Below are positions 45,949 through 56,400 of a stretch of DNA of 64,000 bases, piece after piece; the first letter of the stretch is position 1, and every line of letters starts with the position of its first letter. Origin of the DNA: JAIYCX01 sp964353175 (lineage in GTDB: Bacteria; Bdellovibrionota_C; UBA2361; SZUA-149; DAOLCO01); NCBI GenBank assembly GCA_964353175.1, contig CAYGUX010000013.1, positions 1-64,000 of the forward strand, read 5' to 3'. The notes beneath the pieces were generated by a model. That model saw nothing but the letters and a program-made list of their open reading frames with translations, was not told where the DNA came from and did no database searches. The position numbers and the translations under genes were made by a program.

Positions 45949-47625
45949 TTACTCTTTTGCACTGCCATTTTGCCAATATATCTGGCCCAAACCAAAAATC
46001 AAATCAGTTAGAATTTTCTTAAAAACGGAACTGAGACTTAAGTTTACAAAGCCTTCCCTACTCCATAATCGTTCAAACTTTTTACCCCTTCTATGAGCAA
46101 CGCATGTGGAACGTACACTCTGAATGAGTAATAAAGAATTTACTAAACCTTCTCCGCAATTAATTTTCTGTAAATCAAAGAAAAGTTCTAACCTTTTGAT
46201 CCCCTCTAAATTACTCTCTTTTGGAATAAATTTAGCTATCTCAGATTGATTCAATGAATCAACCATAAGCTTAGTTAAAGACAAAATTTGACCGTCAAAC
46301 TCTTCCTCGCCATCGTCTAAAGGAATCCTAAAACTTTTTTTCCTATACTGATCTTCCGCACGCAAATCCTTAAACAATTCCCAGCCAAAACTAGATTTCC
46401 ATTTTTGATTGAATTCTTTTAGTTTCTTTAATAATATAAAATCTAATCGTTCCGCATCTGCCCATATTCCCAGCATATCTCTCTTGATTTTCACATCACT
46501 AAGACCAATCCCATTTGGAGCTATATTAAAGCTTTTCCAATATAGTTGTTCCTTATTAGTTATCTGCTCACCCAAGTAACACAAATATACTATGACCTCA
46601 TTCTCTTGATGATTATCTATATCAAGAATCTGTCCTGATTTAAATTTTATATAACTATCCCCTACTTCATACTTATCTGTATTGCTATAATATTTTTTTA
46701 ATACCTCTTTCTTAAAATATACTGGAGTCAGTTGATGAGGAGCTCCTTCGTTCCCGCCAAAGTAGTCGGCTAATTTATCTGGATCGCATGTAAAAGAACT
46801 TTCATCACCCATCTCATCAATTCCTATAATAAATTCTTCATACTTACGAGTTCTATCTAACGGCCATTCTTCATTTTCATTTAAAGGAGTTGGTGGAAAG
46901 ACAATCTTACCAAGTAAACGAGAATTGGATTTGAAATTTCTACTTGCAAAATGTCCGCAATTTTGAAATGAAACATTAAAATTGTGGTATATATCCACGT
47001 CTAAAATACACTCCCTTTCTGAAAGTTCGTATTCTTCGATATCCGATAAAGAGAATTTAAAAATATCAAAAAAAAGCAATAACCCTTGCTGAGTGTATTT
47101 TAAGTACTGTCTTAGTTCTCTTTGTCTAACTTGAACTAAATTATTAATCATAGTTATTACAGTTCTTTCCTCTCCGTCTTCATTATAGCAAACAAATTTC
47201 TGATCTTTATGAACGAAGTGCAAATTGTGAAAAAGTATGAACTCTTGAAGGACTTCCTGATAAATCACATTTTTCATTTCCCAAAATCTGTGGTGTATAA
47301 GGGGTTTAAAACCTTCCTTATCTCCTACTTCAAAATATTTTGATTTCAATTGTCCATACTCAAAGCTGGTGATCGTGCCAGGAATACAGTCTCCAAGTCT
47401 AATATCCCAATTGTAATTTCGACAACATTCGGCTATTTTGCTCTTTATGACTAATGAAGAATATATTCCAACACTGTTTTGTGAACCCTTTAATTCGGAT
47501 AGGCTATATACAGTAATCCAATCTTCTTTTAAGAACTGATATTTTAGATAGTCTCTTATCTCAGAGAATATTAGATCTTCTTTGGATGTCACATCTCTGT
47601 CCACTAATTCCTTGATAATGTTCAT
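45949..47625 (-). CDS. uncharacterised large protein with HEPN-like C-terminal motif, defence-associated
   Basis: I do not recognise the family over its ~558 residues. There is no signal peptide or membrane segment. The C-terminal region is helical and contains VRSTCVAHRRG with R509 and H515 (numbered from the upstream ATG), which fits the R-x4-6-H ribonuclease motif of HEPN domains in proteins such as ApeA and many toxins. The N-terminal half is beta-rich and could be a sensor domain. It lies in the same repeat-bounded interval as a Shedu-type nuclease gene, 230 bases downstream of it. AAGG lies 11 bases before the ATG at 47625 but abuts the ATG at 47637, so the former start is preferred. 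An RNase-based abortive infection role is inference. Confidence 0.6.
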   Translation of the reverse strand: MNIIKELVDRDVTSKEDLIFSEIRDYLKYQFLKEDWITVYSLSELKGSQNSVGIYSSLVIKSKIAECCRNYNWDIRLGDCIPGTITSFEYGQLKSKYFEVGDKEGFKPLIHHRFWEMKNVIYQEVLQEFILFHNLHFVHKDQKFVCYNEDGEERTVITMINNLVQVRQRELRQYLKYTQQGLLLFFDIFKFSLSDIEEYELSERECILDVDIYHNFNVSFQNCGHFASRNFKSNSRLLGKIVFPPTPLNENEEWPLDRTRKYEEFIIGIDEMGDESSFTCDPDKLADYFGGNEGAPHQLTPVYFKKEVLKKYYSNTDKYEVGDSYIKFKSGQILDIDNHQENEVIVYLCYLGEQITNKEQLYWKSFNIAPNGIGLSDVKIKRDMLGIWADAERLDFILLKKLKEFNQKWKSSFGWELFKDLRAEDQYRKKSFRIPLDDGEEEFDGQILSLTKLMVDSLNQSEIAKFIPKESNLEGIKRLELFFDLQKINCGEGLVNSLLLIQSVRSTCVAHRRGKKFERLWSREGFVNLSLSSVFKKILTDLIFGLGQIYWQNGSAKE

Positions 47626-47866
47626 AATTATAGACATCCTTCTAAAATTTAAAATTCAACATAAGCCATCTACTTTCAGCAAAACAACTAAAAAACTCTG
47701 TTGAGAATGTAAAAACAGATTCGAACTAACTTCCAATTAGATGACAGATTATCGGTGCAGCCAGAAATAGATGCGACAAATTCGACCTGAATTTCAAAAC
47801 TATTTATATAAGCCTTCAATTCACCAAACTACCTAATTTTCTGAAGAGATGATAAGATTTGAAAAA

Positions 47867-49129
47867 TTAACCAAGAAAGTGGCCTCTAATAATTGAATTT
47901 AGCGTTTCTATCTTTTTTTTAATTTCGTCAAAAGTAACTATCTCAACGTCGCGATTATTATTCCTAAAAAGTTCGAAAGCATATCTCTGCTTTCTATTTA
48001 GTGCCCCTAATGACCCAGCGAGTACGTAGCAGGTAGAACCTATCGACTCAAATTCTTGTTCACTATTCAATTTAAGTGTAGCATACGATTTTTGAAAGTT
48101 ATCACGTTGATTTAAGACTTGGTTAATACTCCCTCCCAATTCTCTTGTTGTACTAAAAACATCATTACCCCTATATGCTCTATCTTCTAAAAGCTTCGTT
48201 AAATGTGTTTTAATTTCAAAAAAAGCGACGTTCTCACTTAAACTACTCTTGATTAAAATGTCAGTATATTTACCATTTTTATTGTCAATGGACTTTCCGC
48301 CTGTATAAGCCTCATCTTGAAATAAAATTACAGGTTGAGCGAATATAGATGAAAATATCCAAGCATTATTTCTAAGGTATTTCTGCCATTTTTTTTCCAA
48401 TGCAGTTACCATTTTATTTTGTGAAAATAGATCTTCAAATTCGGATAACGCACTCTCTATTAATCGGATATCGACAATTTCCTTTGTGCTTTTGAGTGAT
48501 TCTAAGGATAAAAAATCAGTAGTTGATGATAATGATTCAAAAAGTTCCATGATCGCTTTCTTATCTTGCTCGGAGAATTCGTCTATTGCATTTCCCCATG
48601 TCGCAAGGGATAAAGACAACGCATTTTTTATATATTTAACATTATGTTTCTCTATTTGTTTAGGAAAAAGATCATGCAAAAGACCTGTCAACACAACTTC
48701 AATTTCAGCTTTATTTTTTGCAAAAACAGCAGTAAAAGCGCCGTTCATCTTTTTCAAAGATAGTTCATTCAAATATAGCAATTTAGAAGTGCTATCAATC
48801 TTTGTGCAGCCACCCTTCTCTATAATAATTTCTCTGAACTCAAAATTTTTATCAAAATATCTAGCTACTGGTGCTAAAGTCTTCGTAAAGCCATACCCAT
48901 AGAACGGTGACTTTATCATCCCAACCGGAATTTTCCCTCCAAAACCAATAAATGATACCTTCTTTATTGTTTTATATTTTTGTCCTCCTTCAAAACCTCT
49001 GGGGTAATGCACCTCTAAATCTCGATTCTTAAAAACCTCTCTAGACAGTTGATCTATTCGTTCATCATCATCTACAAAATGGTAGACTTCTTTAGTCTTA
49101 AGATCTCGCTTCAGAATTTCTTCTTTCAT
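47867..49129 (-). CDS. sduA: Shedu-family anti-phage nuclease (SduA, DUF4263)
   Basis: Shedu is a single-gene anti-phage system with a PD-(D/E)xK nuclease. The C-terminal ~190 residues show the family's order of motifs. These are EKKWQKYLRNNAWIFSSIF, a GKYTDILI strand with D290, AFFEIKTH with E305-x-K307, and INQVLNQRDNF with the conserved Gln helix. A CYVLAGSLGALNRKQRYAFELFR segment ends the domain. The N-terminal ~200 residues are variable in Shedu proteins and probably sense infection. At 420 residues it has family length. The gene shares an interval between repeats R1 and R2 with the HEPN-like gene. Confidence 0.83.
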   Translation of the reverse strand: MKEEILKRDLKTKEVYHFVDDDERIDQLSREVFKNRDLEVHYPRGFEGGQKYKTIKKVSFIGFGGKIPVGMIKSPFYGYGFTKTLAPVARYFDKNFEFREIIIEKGGCTKIDSTSKLLYLNELSLKKMNGAFTAVFAKNKAEIEVVLTGLLHDLFPKQIEKHNVKYIKNALSLSLATWGNAIDEFSEQDKKAIMELFESLSSTTDFLSLESLKSTKEIVDIRLIESALSEFEDLFSQNKMVTALEKKWQKYLRNNAWIFSSIFAQPVILFQDEAYTGGKSIDNKNGKYTDILIKSSLSENVAFFEIKTHLTKLLEDRAYRGNDVFSTTRELGGSINQVLNQRDNFQKSYATLKLNSEQEFESIGSTCYVLAGSLGALNRKQRYAFELFRNNNRDVEIVTFDEIKKKIETLNSIIRGHFLG

Positions 49130-49319
49130 AAATAACTTACTGTAAAAACTTTTATTTTATAGAAAGTCAATTATACAAATCACGACACCTAAAGTAAAAT
49201 GCGATACCATAGCGCCCCCATCTCCTCATTGTTAATAGAATTGGCACCATGAATTCTACTCAGCGCTTAGGATAATCAAATTTCAGTTTCTTCGGAAACT
49301 TAGATCTTAAAGTAAAGTC

Positions 49320-49381
49320 AGGTAGTTAAATAAGTAGGCAGGTGGTTAAATAGGTACGTAGGCTACTAGCCGACTCTAACT
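49320..49381 (+). repeat. island short repeat R2 (tandem unit)
   Basis: Two tandem GTTAAAT units (49325-49331 and 49345-49351) lead into GGCTACTAGCC (49361-49371) and GACTCTAACT. GGCTA-C-TAGCC is a perfect dyad. The second unit through the tail is identical to R5 except for one base. It lies about 20 bases beyond the hsdM stop codon. Confidence 0.88.
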
Positions 49382-49402
49382 AATTACTCCCCCTATGCCA
49401 CA

Positions 49403-51013
49403 TCAAAGCGGAAGTAAAGGCAAACCGAGTTCCTTTAAAAATTCATTATGTTTCATTGTAGCTTTATAAATAGTTTTCTCAATTTCAACAATTGAGCTAT
49501 GCACTTTTTCAAGATCGATCTTCTCTTCTTCTTTTGCAGTACTCACGTATCTGGAAATGTTTAGATTAAAATCATTCTTTTCAATCTCCTCCATTGAAAC
49601 TCTTTTCGAATATCGATCTTCTTCCTTACGAAACTGATACGTATCAATAATTTTTCTGATATGTTCAGGAAGGAGTTGGTTTTGTCGTTTACCTTTTTCA
49701 AAGTGTTCACTCGCATTGACGATAAGTACGTCATCGTATTTTTTACATTTCTTTAAGACAAGTATGCAGACCGGAATACCAGTTGAAAAGAATAAGTTAG
49801 CGGGAAGACCAATTACTGTATCAATGTGATTATCTTTTAGAAGTTTGGTGCGAATTTTAGATTCTGCACCTCCACGAAATAGAACCCCATGTGGCAAAAT
49901 AATAGCCATGGTACCTTCATCACTTAAGAAATGGAATCCATGCAAAAGAAAGGCAAAGTCGGCGGCAGACTTTGGCGCGAGGCCATGACCTTTAAAACGA
50001 AAATCTTCACCAATAGCTTCACTTGGTTCCCACCGATAGCTAAATGGGGGATTAGCCACCACCGCGTCGCATTGAAGTTTCTTAGCTGGATTCATCTCAC
50101 TCAGAACATTCCAATCATTAAGAAGGGTATCGCCATGATGAATTTCAAACTCAGAATCTTTCATACCGTGCAACAGCATATTCATCCGGGCAAGGTTGTA
50201 GGTGGTAATGTTCTTTTCTTGTCCGTATATTTTTCCAATACTGTTCGGGCCAAGTTGATTTCGCACATTGAGTAGCAATGATCCCGAACCACATGCAAAG
50301 TCTAATATCTTGCTGAGTTTTTTCTTTTTACCGCTTGATGGGTCTTGACTGTCTAGCGTTACTATCTCAGACAATATGCTTGAAATCTGCTGAGGTGTGT
50401 AGAATTCTCCCGCCTTTTTACCAGATCCTGCAGCAAACTGACCGATTAAGTACTCATAGGCATCGCCTAGGGCATCGCTGTCAGCAGAAAAATCAGCAAT
50501 TCCTTCAGCGATCTTGGTGATGATCGTGCAGAGTTTAGCATTTCTTTGGGTATAGTTTTTACCAAGCTTCTCAGAGTCGAGATTAATCTCAGAAAATAAC
50601 CCGCGAAAACTATTTTCAAAAGATTTATTCTCAATGTATTTAAAGCCCTTTTGCAAAGTAAGCAAAAGATCCTTATCTTGAATTCTAGCAAGCTCTGAGA
50701 TATTGCTCCAAAGATACTCAGGCTCTAAAACATAATGCACCTTACGACGCATTTGTTTTTCAAAAGCTAGTATATCTTCAGAGTTCTTTTCATACCAAAC
50801 ACGAAGAGGTGGCCGTTTATCGTCTTCAGGAAGCTTCGGATAGTCTGACTGCAACTCCTTCTCTGCTGCAATTTCATAGTTACCAGATAAATATCTTAAA
50901 AAGATAAAGGACAACATATAATCCCGAAAATCATCGGCATTCATCGCCCCGCGTAAATCATCCGCAATCGCCCAAAGAGTGATACCTAGTTTATTTCGCT
51001 GTTCTTCTGTCAT
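49403..51013 (-). CDS. hsdM: type I restriction-modification system, methyltransferase subunit
   Basis: N6-adenine methyltransferase subunit; with HsdS it modifies host DNA and with HsdR it forms the restriction complex. The N-terminal helical domain begins GITLWAIADDLRGAMNADDFRDYMLSF. The SAM-binding loop is ILDFACGSGSLLLN, the catalytic motif is VVANPPFS near residue 318, and FYTPQQISSILSEIV is the usual lead-in. The length of 536 residues is normal. It is the last gene of the operon hsdR-hsdS-prrC-hsdM, 2 bases after prrC, and ends 22 bases from repeat R2. Confidence 0.96.
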   Translation of the reverse strand: MTEEQRNKLGITLWAIADDLRGAMNADDFRDYMLSFIFLRYLSGNYEIAAEKELQSDYPKLPEDDKRPPLRVWYEKNSEDILAFEKQMRRKVHYVLEPEYLWSNISELARIQDKDLLLTLQKGFKYIENKSFENSFRGLFSEINLDSEKLGKNYTQRNAKLCTIITKIAEGIADFSADSDALGDAYEYLIGQFAAGSGKKAGEFYTPQQISSILSEIVTLDSQDPSSGKKKKLSKILDFACGSGSLLLNVRNQLGPNSIGKIYGQEKNITTYNLARMNMLLHGMKDSEFEIHHGDTLLNDWNVLSEMNPAKKLQCDAVVANPPFSYRWEPSEAIGEDFRFKGHGLAPKSAADFAFLLHGFHFLSDEGTMAIILPHGVLFRGGAESKIRTKLLKDNHIDTVIGLPANLFFSTGIPVCILVLKKCKKYDDVLIVNASEHFEKGKRQNQLLPEHIRKIIDTYQFRKEEDRYSKRVSMEEIEKNDFNLNISRYVSTAKEEEKIDLEKVHSSIVEIEKTIYKATMKHNEFLKELGLPLLPL

Positions 51014-51015
51014 AA

Positions 51016-52254
51016 TTAATTTTCACCTATCTTTTCACCGAAAATTTTCGGCAATGTAAATTGAAATGTTGTGGTAAATTGTCTAAGAATTTTACGAAAG
51101 AGATCCTGATTATCTTCTCCCATTGGCGTAGGCTCATGAACTGCGTATGCCCCATGACTCAATAAATTTAAGGCTCGATTAAATAAGGCCTCATTCTCCT
51201 GATTATCAAGAGCAGCAAGACAGAAAGAAATTTTAGAGTGTCCGAAAAAAGCTGCTGTCTTTTCCATAATAGTACGAAGCGCATTAAAATGAAACGTATA
51301 AAGAATTCCACTTTCCGGATCTGCAGCCTTATGCAATTCAGCAAGAGTAGCTACATGATGAAAAAAAGGAGTATCTTCTGTTGAGCGAAGCGTATATGAT
51401 CCTTCACCATTTGGGCGATGAAGAAAATAGCGTTTATGATTAATTCCTTTCTCAACTCCCTTCTTTCTTCCTATCTCGTTACACATCACATTAAAGAAGA
51501 GTGAATGATGAGTGGAAACTACGATTTTTAAAGGGTCGGAAGTTTTACTTTCATTAACGCGCTTTACTGCCTTTCGTAAAAGCTCAGAAAGATCACAAGC
51601 AACCGCAATAGCGTTGTTGTCATCTAGAGAAGAAATCGGATCGTCAATGTAAATGTACTTGACCCATCCGTATGCCTCATGTCCATCAATAACTCTCTCA
51701 CAGATGGCCATGAAGATACACCAGACAAAAATAATTTCTTCACCGCGAGAGATTTTTATATTTTCATCTTCGTTGTCTTCCTTCTCCTCTTTCCCCTTTT
51801 CTCCTTTATCCCGACTCTTTTTGAAAGTCTCCTTTCTAAAAGTAATAAAGTGAGGTCTGGAAAATGATTCTTCACCTTTTTGAATCTCTTTATATTCAAT
51901 ATTAAACTTAAAATCTGCGTAACGATCAAGGTACATTGCAATCGTCGGTTCAAGATCAAGGCTTGAAAAACCTTCAAAAAATCTAGAGTACTCGTTAATC
52001 TTCAAGCCCCTTTGAGAATCATTCTCTAAATCGTTTTCCCAAGTAAAAAGGTCTTCGGTAAACGCATTGAAATAAAGGGTATTAGGCTTGCCACCATTTT
52101 TATTTTTACACCGATCCTTAAACCCCATAGACAATCTAGTTTTTCCTGTCCGATTATAGGCATATAGAAGTACAATATCCTCGTTGTTAAGATCATCTCG
52201 AATCCGATCTACTAAACGATTTAAAGTTTGAAAGCTCTTTACTCCCTCGCTCAT
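51016..52254 (-). CDS. prrC: PrrC-family anticodon nuclease
   Basis: PrrC is a latent tRNA anticodon nuclease kept silent by its type I restriction complex and released when a phage inhibits restriction. The match is strong: AYNRTGKTRLS (32-41, Walker A), YFNAFTEDLFTWENDL (61-76), and YIYIDDPISSLDDN near 200 (Walker B and D-loop). The nuclease domain has R327-x3-E331 in LRTIMEKT and H367 in LLSHG, equivalent to the known Arg-Glu-His triad. All three residues are present, so it should be active. The first Walker A glycine pair is changed (ANR for FNG). Length (412) matches PrrC. Translation is coupled to hsdS by a 4-base overlap. Confidence 0.92.
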   Translation of the reverse strand: MSEGVKSFQTLNRLVDRIRDDLNNEDIVLLYAYNRTGKTRLSMGFKDRCKNKNGGKPNTLYFNAFTEDLFTWENDLENDSQRGLKINEYSRFFEGFSSLDLEPTIAMYLDRYADFKFNIEYKEIQKGEESFSRPHFITFRKETFKKSRDKGEKGKEEKEDNEDENIKISRGEEIIFVWCIFMAICERVIDGHEAYGWVKYIYIDDPISSLDDNNAIAVACDLSELLRKAVKRVNESKTSDPLKIVVSTHHSLFFNVMCNEIGRKKGVEKGINHKRYFLHRPNGEGSYTLRSTEDTPFFHHVATLAELHKAADPESGILYTFHFNALRTIMEKTAAFFGHSKISFCLAALDNQENEALFNRALNLLSHGAYAVHEPTPMGEDNQDLFRKILRQFTTTFQFTLPKIFGEKIGEN

Positions 52255-53492
52255 TCTGACACCTTATCCACAATTGGAAAAAGCTGTTGCATTAAACCTT
52301 TTTTATGAGCTTTAAGATCTTTGATCTTTTTATCTTCAGCAGCAATTAAATCATCAAGGGAAGAGAGGCAGTCTGAGATTTTTAGTTGTTCTGTTACATC
52401 TGGAACTGTAAATTCAATCTCAGAAAATTGATTAAAGCTAATCATCTTACCATCTCGAAGTCCTTCAAGATTCTTCGTAAGAATTTTAATAAAAGATTGT
52501 GTTTTAAATAATTGCCTGAAAAATCCATCTATAATTTCTATTTTTTTTCTTAAAATTACATAGGCAGGACTACAGATGCCCTTAAAATACGAATATTCAA
52601 TACCTCCTTGAAATGACCTAAGGCTAATAATAAAATCACCAATTTCTACAACCTTATAACTTTGTATACTCTTTTCCGTCGCCGACACATGGTAATTTAT
52701 TAAATCTCTAGGAATTGCCCCGTGCTCTTGTGTTATTGCTAGTACTGGTAGGTCAGAATCATGTTCCTTGTTACTTATCTGATGAAAAACATCCGATCCC
52801 TTGAATTCCTCCCACTCCCCCTCAAACCCCGGAAACCTCAATTCCGGAACACTCGCCCCTTCAGCCGGAAATAGATTCTGCATCAAGCCTTTTTTGTAGG
52901 TCTTAAGTGCTTCGTGTTTTTTTGTATGCGCGGTGATTAGATCATCAAGGGATGAGAGGCAGTCGGCGATTTTTTGTCTCTCATCTACGCTGTCGGGAAC
53001 CCAAAACCTATATTTTTTTAGTTGTCCTCCATTTATTGAATTGATGGTGGCACCTAAGTCAGCAGATACCTGTTTTTGATAATTCTCTGTTTGAAGCAGT
53101 TGAAATACAAAATCGGGACCTAACGATCGCAAAACCGTCATAAATGCGCCATGCGTGCATCGCGGAAGACCTGAGGGTATTAATGCATTTTTACCAATTA
53201 AAGGCTTCGAACCATTTCTTACACAAATGAGGATATCTTTAGGTTGAGATAAATTAGCTCCTTTAATATCGTCTCGAACATATACATTATCCTCTAAATA
53301 GATATTGCCATTCTGAACGTTCGAAGATCTTAAAACCAGAAGTCCATCTTTTCTCAAATCGCTAGGGCTATAAGTAAGGCCGGACACTAGCTCGCCCAGC
53401 TTACTTAATTTTGTTTCAGTCCAATCACTTCCCCCCTCAAACCCCGGAAACCTCAACTTGGGCACTAAACCCTTCCCCTTCTTCTTACTCAT
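52251..53492 (-). CDS. hsdS: type I restriction-modification system, specificity subunit
   Basis: Recognises the bipartite DNA target for the complex. Two target recognition domains (about 1-165 and 205-365) alternate with two near-identical helical conserved regions: DCLSSLDDLITAHTKKHEAL near 180 and DCLSSLDDLIAAEDKKIKDL near 380, each followed by HKKGLMQ or YKKGLMQ and LFP. LRFPGFEG occurs at the entry of both halves. The length of 413 residues is complete. It overlaps hsdR by 8 bases and prrC by 4. The two domains are different, so the target half-sites are presumably different too. Confidence 0.95.
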   Translation of the reverse strand: MSKKKGKGLVPKLRFPGFEGGSDWTETKLSKLGELVSGLTYSPSDLRKDGLLVLRSSNVQNGNIYLEDNVYVRDDIKGANLSQPKDILICVRNGSKPLIGKNALIPSGLPRCTHGAFMTVLRSLGPDFVFQLLQTENYQKQVSADLGATINSINGGQLKKYRFWVPDSVDERQKIADCLSSLDDLITAHTKKHEALKTYKKGLMQNLFPAEGASVPELRFPGFEGEWEEFKGSDVFHQISNKEHDSDLPVLAITQEHGAIPRDLINYHVSATEKSIQSYKVVEIGDFIISLRSFQGGIEYSYFKGICSPAYVILRKKIEIIDGFFRQLFKTQSFIKILTKNLEGLRDGKMISFNQFSEIEFTVPDVTEQLKISDCLSSLDDLIAAEDKKIKDLKAHKKGLMQQLFPIVDKVSE

Positions 53493-56400
53493 AAGCAGCC
53501 AGCCCCGAAATTTCTCTTCCTCGCGCTAGCTTCTTAAGCATTGGCGCTAAATCTTCCATTAACGTAAGCTCTGCTTGACTTCTTACCTTCCATCCTAAGT
53601 CCAAAGGCTCAAACAACTCACTCAAGCGTTCACCATCAAAAATCATTCGACCTAAAATGCCATCAACGAACTCTTGTAAGATCTCTTTCTTAATTCGATG
53701 CTTCTCCGCCAACTCTCCTAATTCCTTTGCCAATTTTTCAGCTTTAAAACGTTCATATCCACGACGAACATCTTTCTCGTTAAGGCTGGTATTTGGAGTT
53801 AGACTATTGATGTAATCTACAATGTCTTCACGCTCATCCATTAAGTTTGAGCTTGAACAAATTAAATCAATTAATTGCCGCCGACTCATTTTTTGCTTGC
53901 TTGATTTATCATCTGTTGATTTCGCAATTAAGCCCATGATGTAATCATAATCAATCAGGGCTGAAGCAAAAAGCACCAATTCGAATTCTAACTGCCGTAC
54001 AGGATCATCTGCTTTGCTCTTACCTTGCTCCACCTTTAGTCGCTCAGCGGTTTCTAAATACGAACCTCTGAATGAACGCATTTGATCTTCAGGTAATAAC
54101 TGCTCAATCTTTTCCTTCTGTTCAGAAGTTAAATCAGTATATTGATCCAACTGAGTTTTTAATCTCTGAACTTCCTTAAATCGATTTACGAACTCGATTC
54201 TGGCTGTGTCACCTTTTAGGCTGTAAACTGCTTCAGGCTCACATAAAAGATCACTTGAAGTCATGAAATTTCCAAGCGCGGCAACAGCCTTTTCATATTT
54301 TTCTATAACTACTGGCGCTGGATCAACCAGCCAAATTTCTTTAGAGCGGTTTATATCTTGCCCTGAAAATCGCGCGATTGCAGTATTTACAGCATCTTCT
54401 TGGTAGCGAAAATCAAGAATATTTCCATATGGCTTCGTATCGTTTAGTACGCGATTAGTACGAGAAAATGCTTGGATCAATCCATGATACTTGAGGTTCT
54501 TATCTACATACAAGGTATTAAGATATTTTGAATCAAAACCCGTAAGTAACATATCTACAACAATTGTAATGTCGATCTTATTCTTACGTGGATAGTCCTG
54601 ACTCGAATACTTTTGATCTTTAATCCTCTGCTGCACATCTTGATAATATAGGTCGAATTCGTTGATGCTATGGTTTCTATCGTACTGCTCATTATAGTCA
54701 GATATGATTATTTTTAAGGCTGCCTTTTTCTCATCAGGAGATTGCTTGTTATCTTCTTTTTCCTGTGGCAGGTCCTCTTGAATCTGTTGCACATCTCTAT
54801 TACCTTCCGCTGGAGGCGAGAATACACAGGCGACATTTAAATGCACGTAGCCTTCATCTTGAGCCAGCATTTTTGCCTGAGCTTCTTTTAACAATTCGTA
54901 ATATTGGATTGCATCATTGATAGAAGAGGTCGCAAGTAAGGCATTAAATCTTCTATGATTTGTTGCGCTATCATGTTTTTTAAGAATTTCAGCTACTACC
55001 AATTGGGGCGAGGCATGTCTAGGCTTTACCTTGTTCTTACCATCTGTAGAAGCATTTTTAGGCTTTTCTCCGAAGTAATCGACATGAAATCGCAATACAT
55101 TTCTATCATCAATTGCATTTGTAATCGTGTAAGCATGAAGCTGCTTCTCAAATATATCTTCAGTTGTAAGATACGAACCTATTGTACCATCTACCTTATT
55201 ATAACTGGCATTGTCGTCAAAAATGGGTGTTCCAGTAAAGCCAAATAATTGCGCCCTTGGGAAAAAAGTTTTTATAGCCTGATGATTTTCACCAAACTGA
55301 GAACGGTGACATTCATCAAAGATGAATACTATCCGTTGATTTCTAAGGGGCTGAAGACGCTCCTTGTAAGTTTCCCTTCCACCTTGCTTGATTTGCTGAT
55401 TTCGCTTGCTATTTTCATCTAACGCAAGTCCCAGTTTTTGAATTGTAGTAACGATGACCTTATCGGCATAATCGTCTGATAGCATTCGACGAACCAGTGT
55501 CTCAGTATTGGTATTCTCTTCTACGCAACCCTCTTGAAACTTATTGAACTCGTCTCTAGTTTGTTTATCCAGATCTTTACGGTCAACTACGAACAGGCAT
55601 TTGTCGATGTCAGGATTATCTTTTAATAGGGTAGATGCTTTAAAAGAGGTAAGAGTCTTACCACTTCCAGTTGTATGCCAGATGTATCCATTCCCACGAT
55701 TTTGGTGTATGCAATCAACGATCGCCTTAACAGCATATATTTGATACGGACGCATCATCATCAATTTTTGTTCGCTTACAACCAAGACCATATAGCGGCT
55801 TATCATCTGACCTAGGGTGCATTTAGCAAGAAAGTTCTCTGCAAAATCGTCTAGGTGGGTGATCTTTGTATTATCTTCTTTTGCCAGCTGATAGATGGGT
55901 AAAAATCGCTCATCCGCGTCAAAGCTAAAATGCTGATTGTGGTTATTTGCAAAGTAGAGAGTATTGTCCCTATTGCTTACTATGAAAAGCTGGACGAAGC
56001 ATAATAAAGTGTTCTCATAGCCGTTTCCAAGATCATTTTTGTAGTCGACAATCTGCTCCATCGCACGGCGAGGAGTGAGGCCCAAGGTCTTTAGTTCTAT
56101 TTGAACAACTGGAATACCATTTATAAGTAGTATTACGTCATACCGGTGATGGCTGCTATCTGTATTAATCCGAAGTTGATTAATTACTTCAAAATCGTTT
56201 TTGCACCAATCTTTAATATTAACGAGGGTGTACTGAAGAGGTGTTCCATCTTCGCGCTGAAAGGTGTTTCTTTCTCTTAAAGTTTTAGAGGCATTAAAGA
56301 CATCCGAATCTACTATCTCATCTCGGAGGCGAGCGAATTCAGAATCGGTCAGTTTTACCTGATTTAGGGCTTGAAACTTTTCACGAAAATTCTGCTCGAG

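Noticed and set aside
51653..51867. Small ORFs inside prrC
   Set aside because: They are antisense frames over an acidic, low-complexity insert of PrrC, with no independent support.
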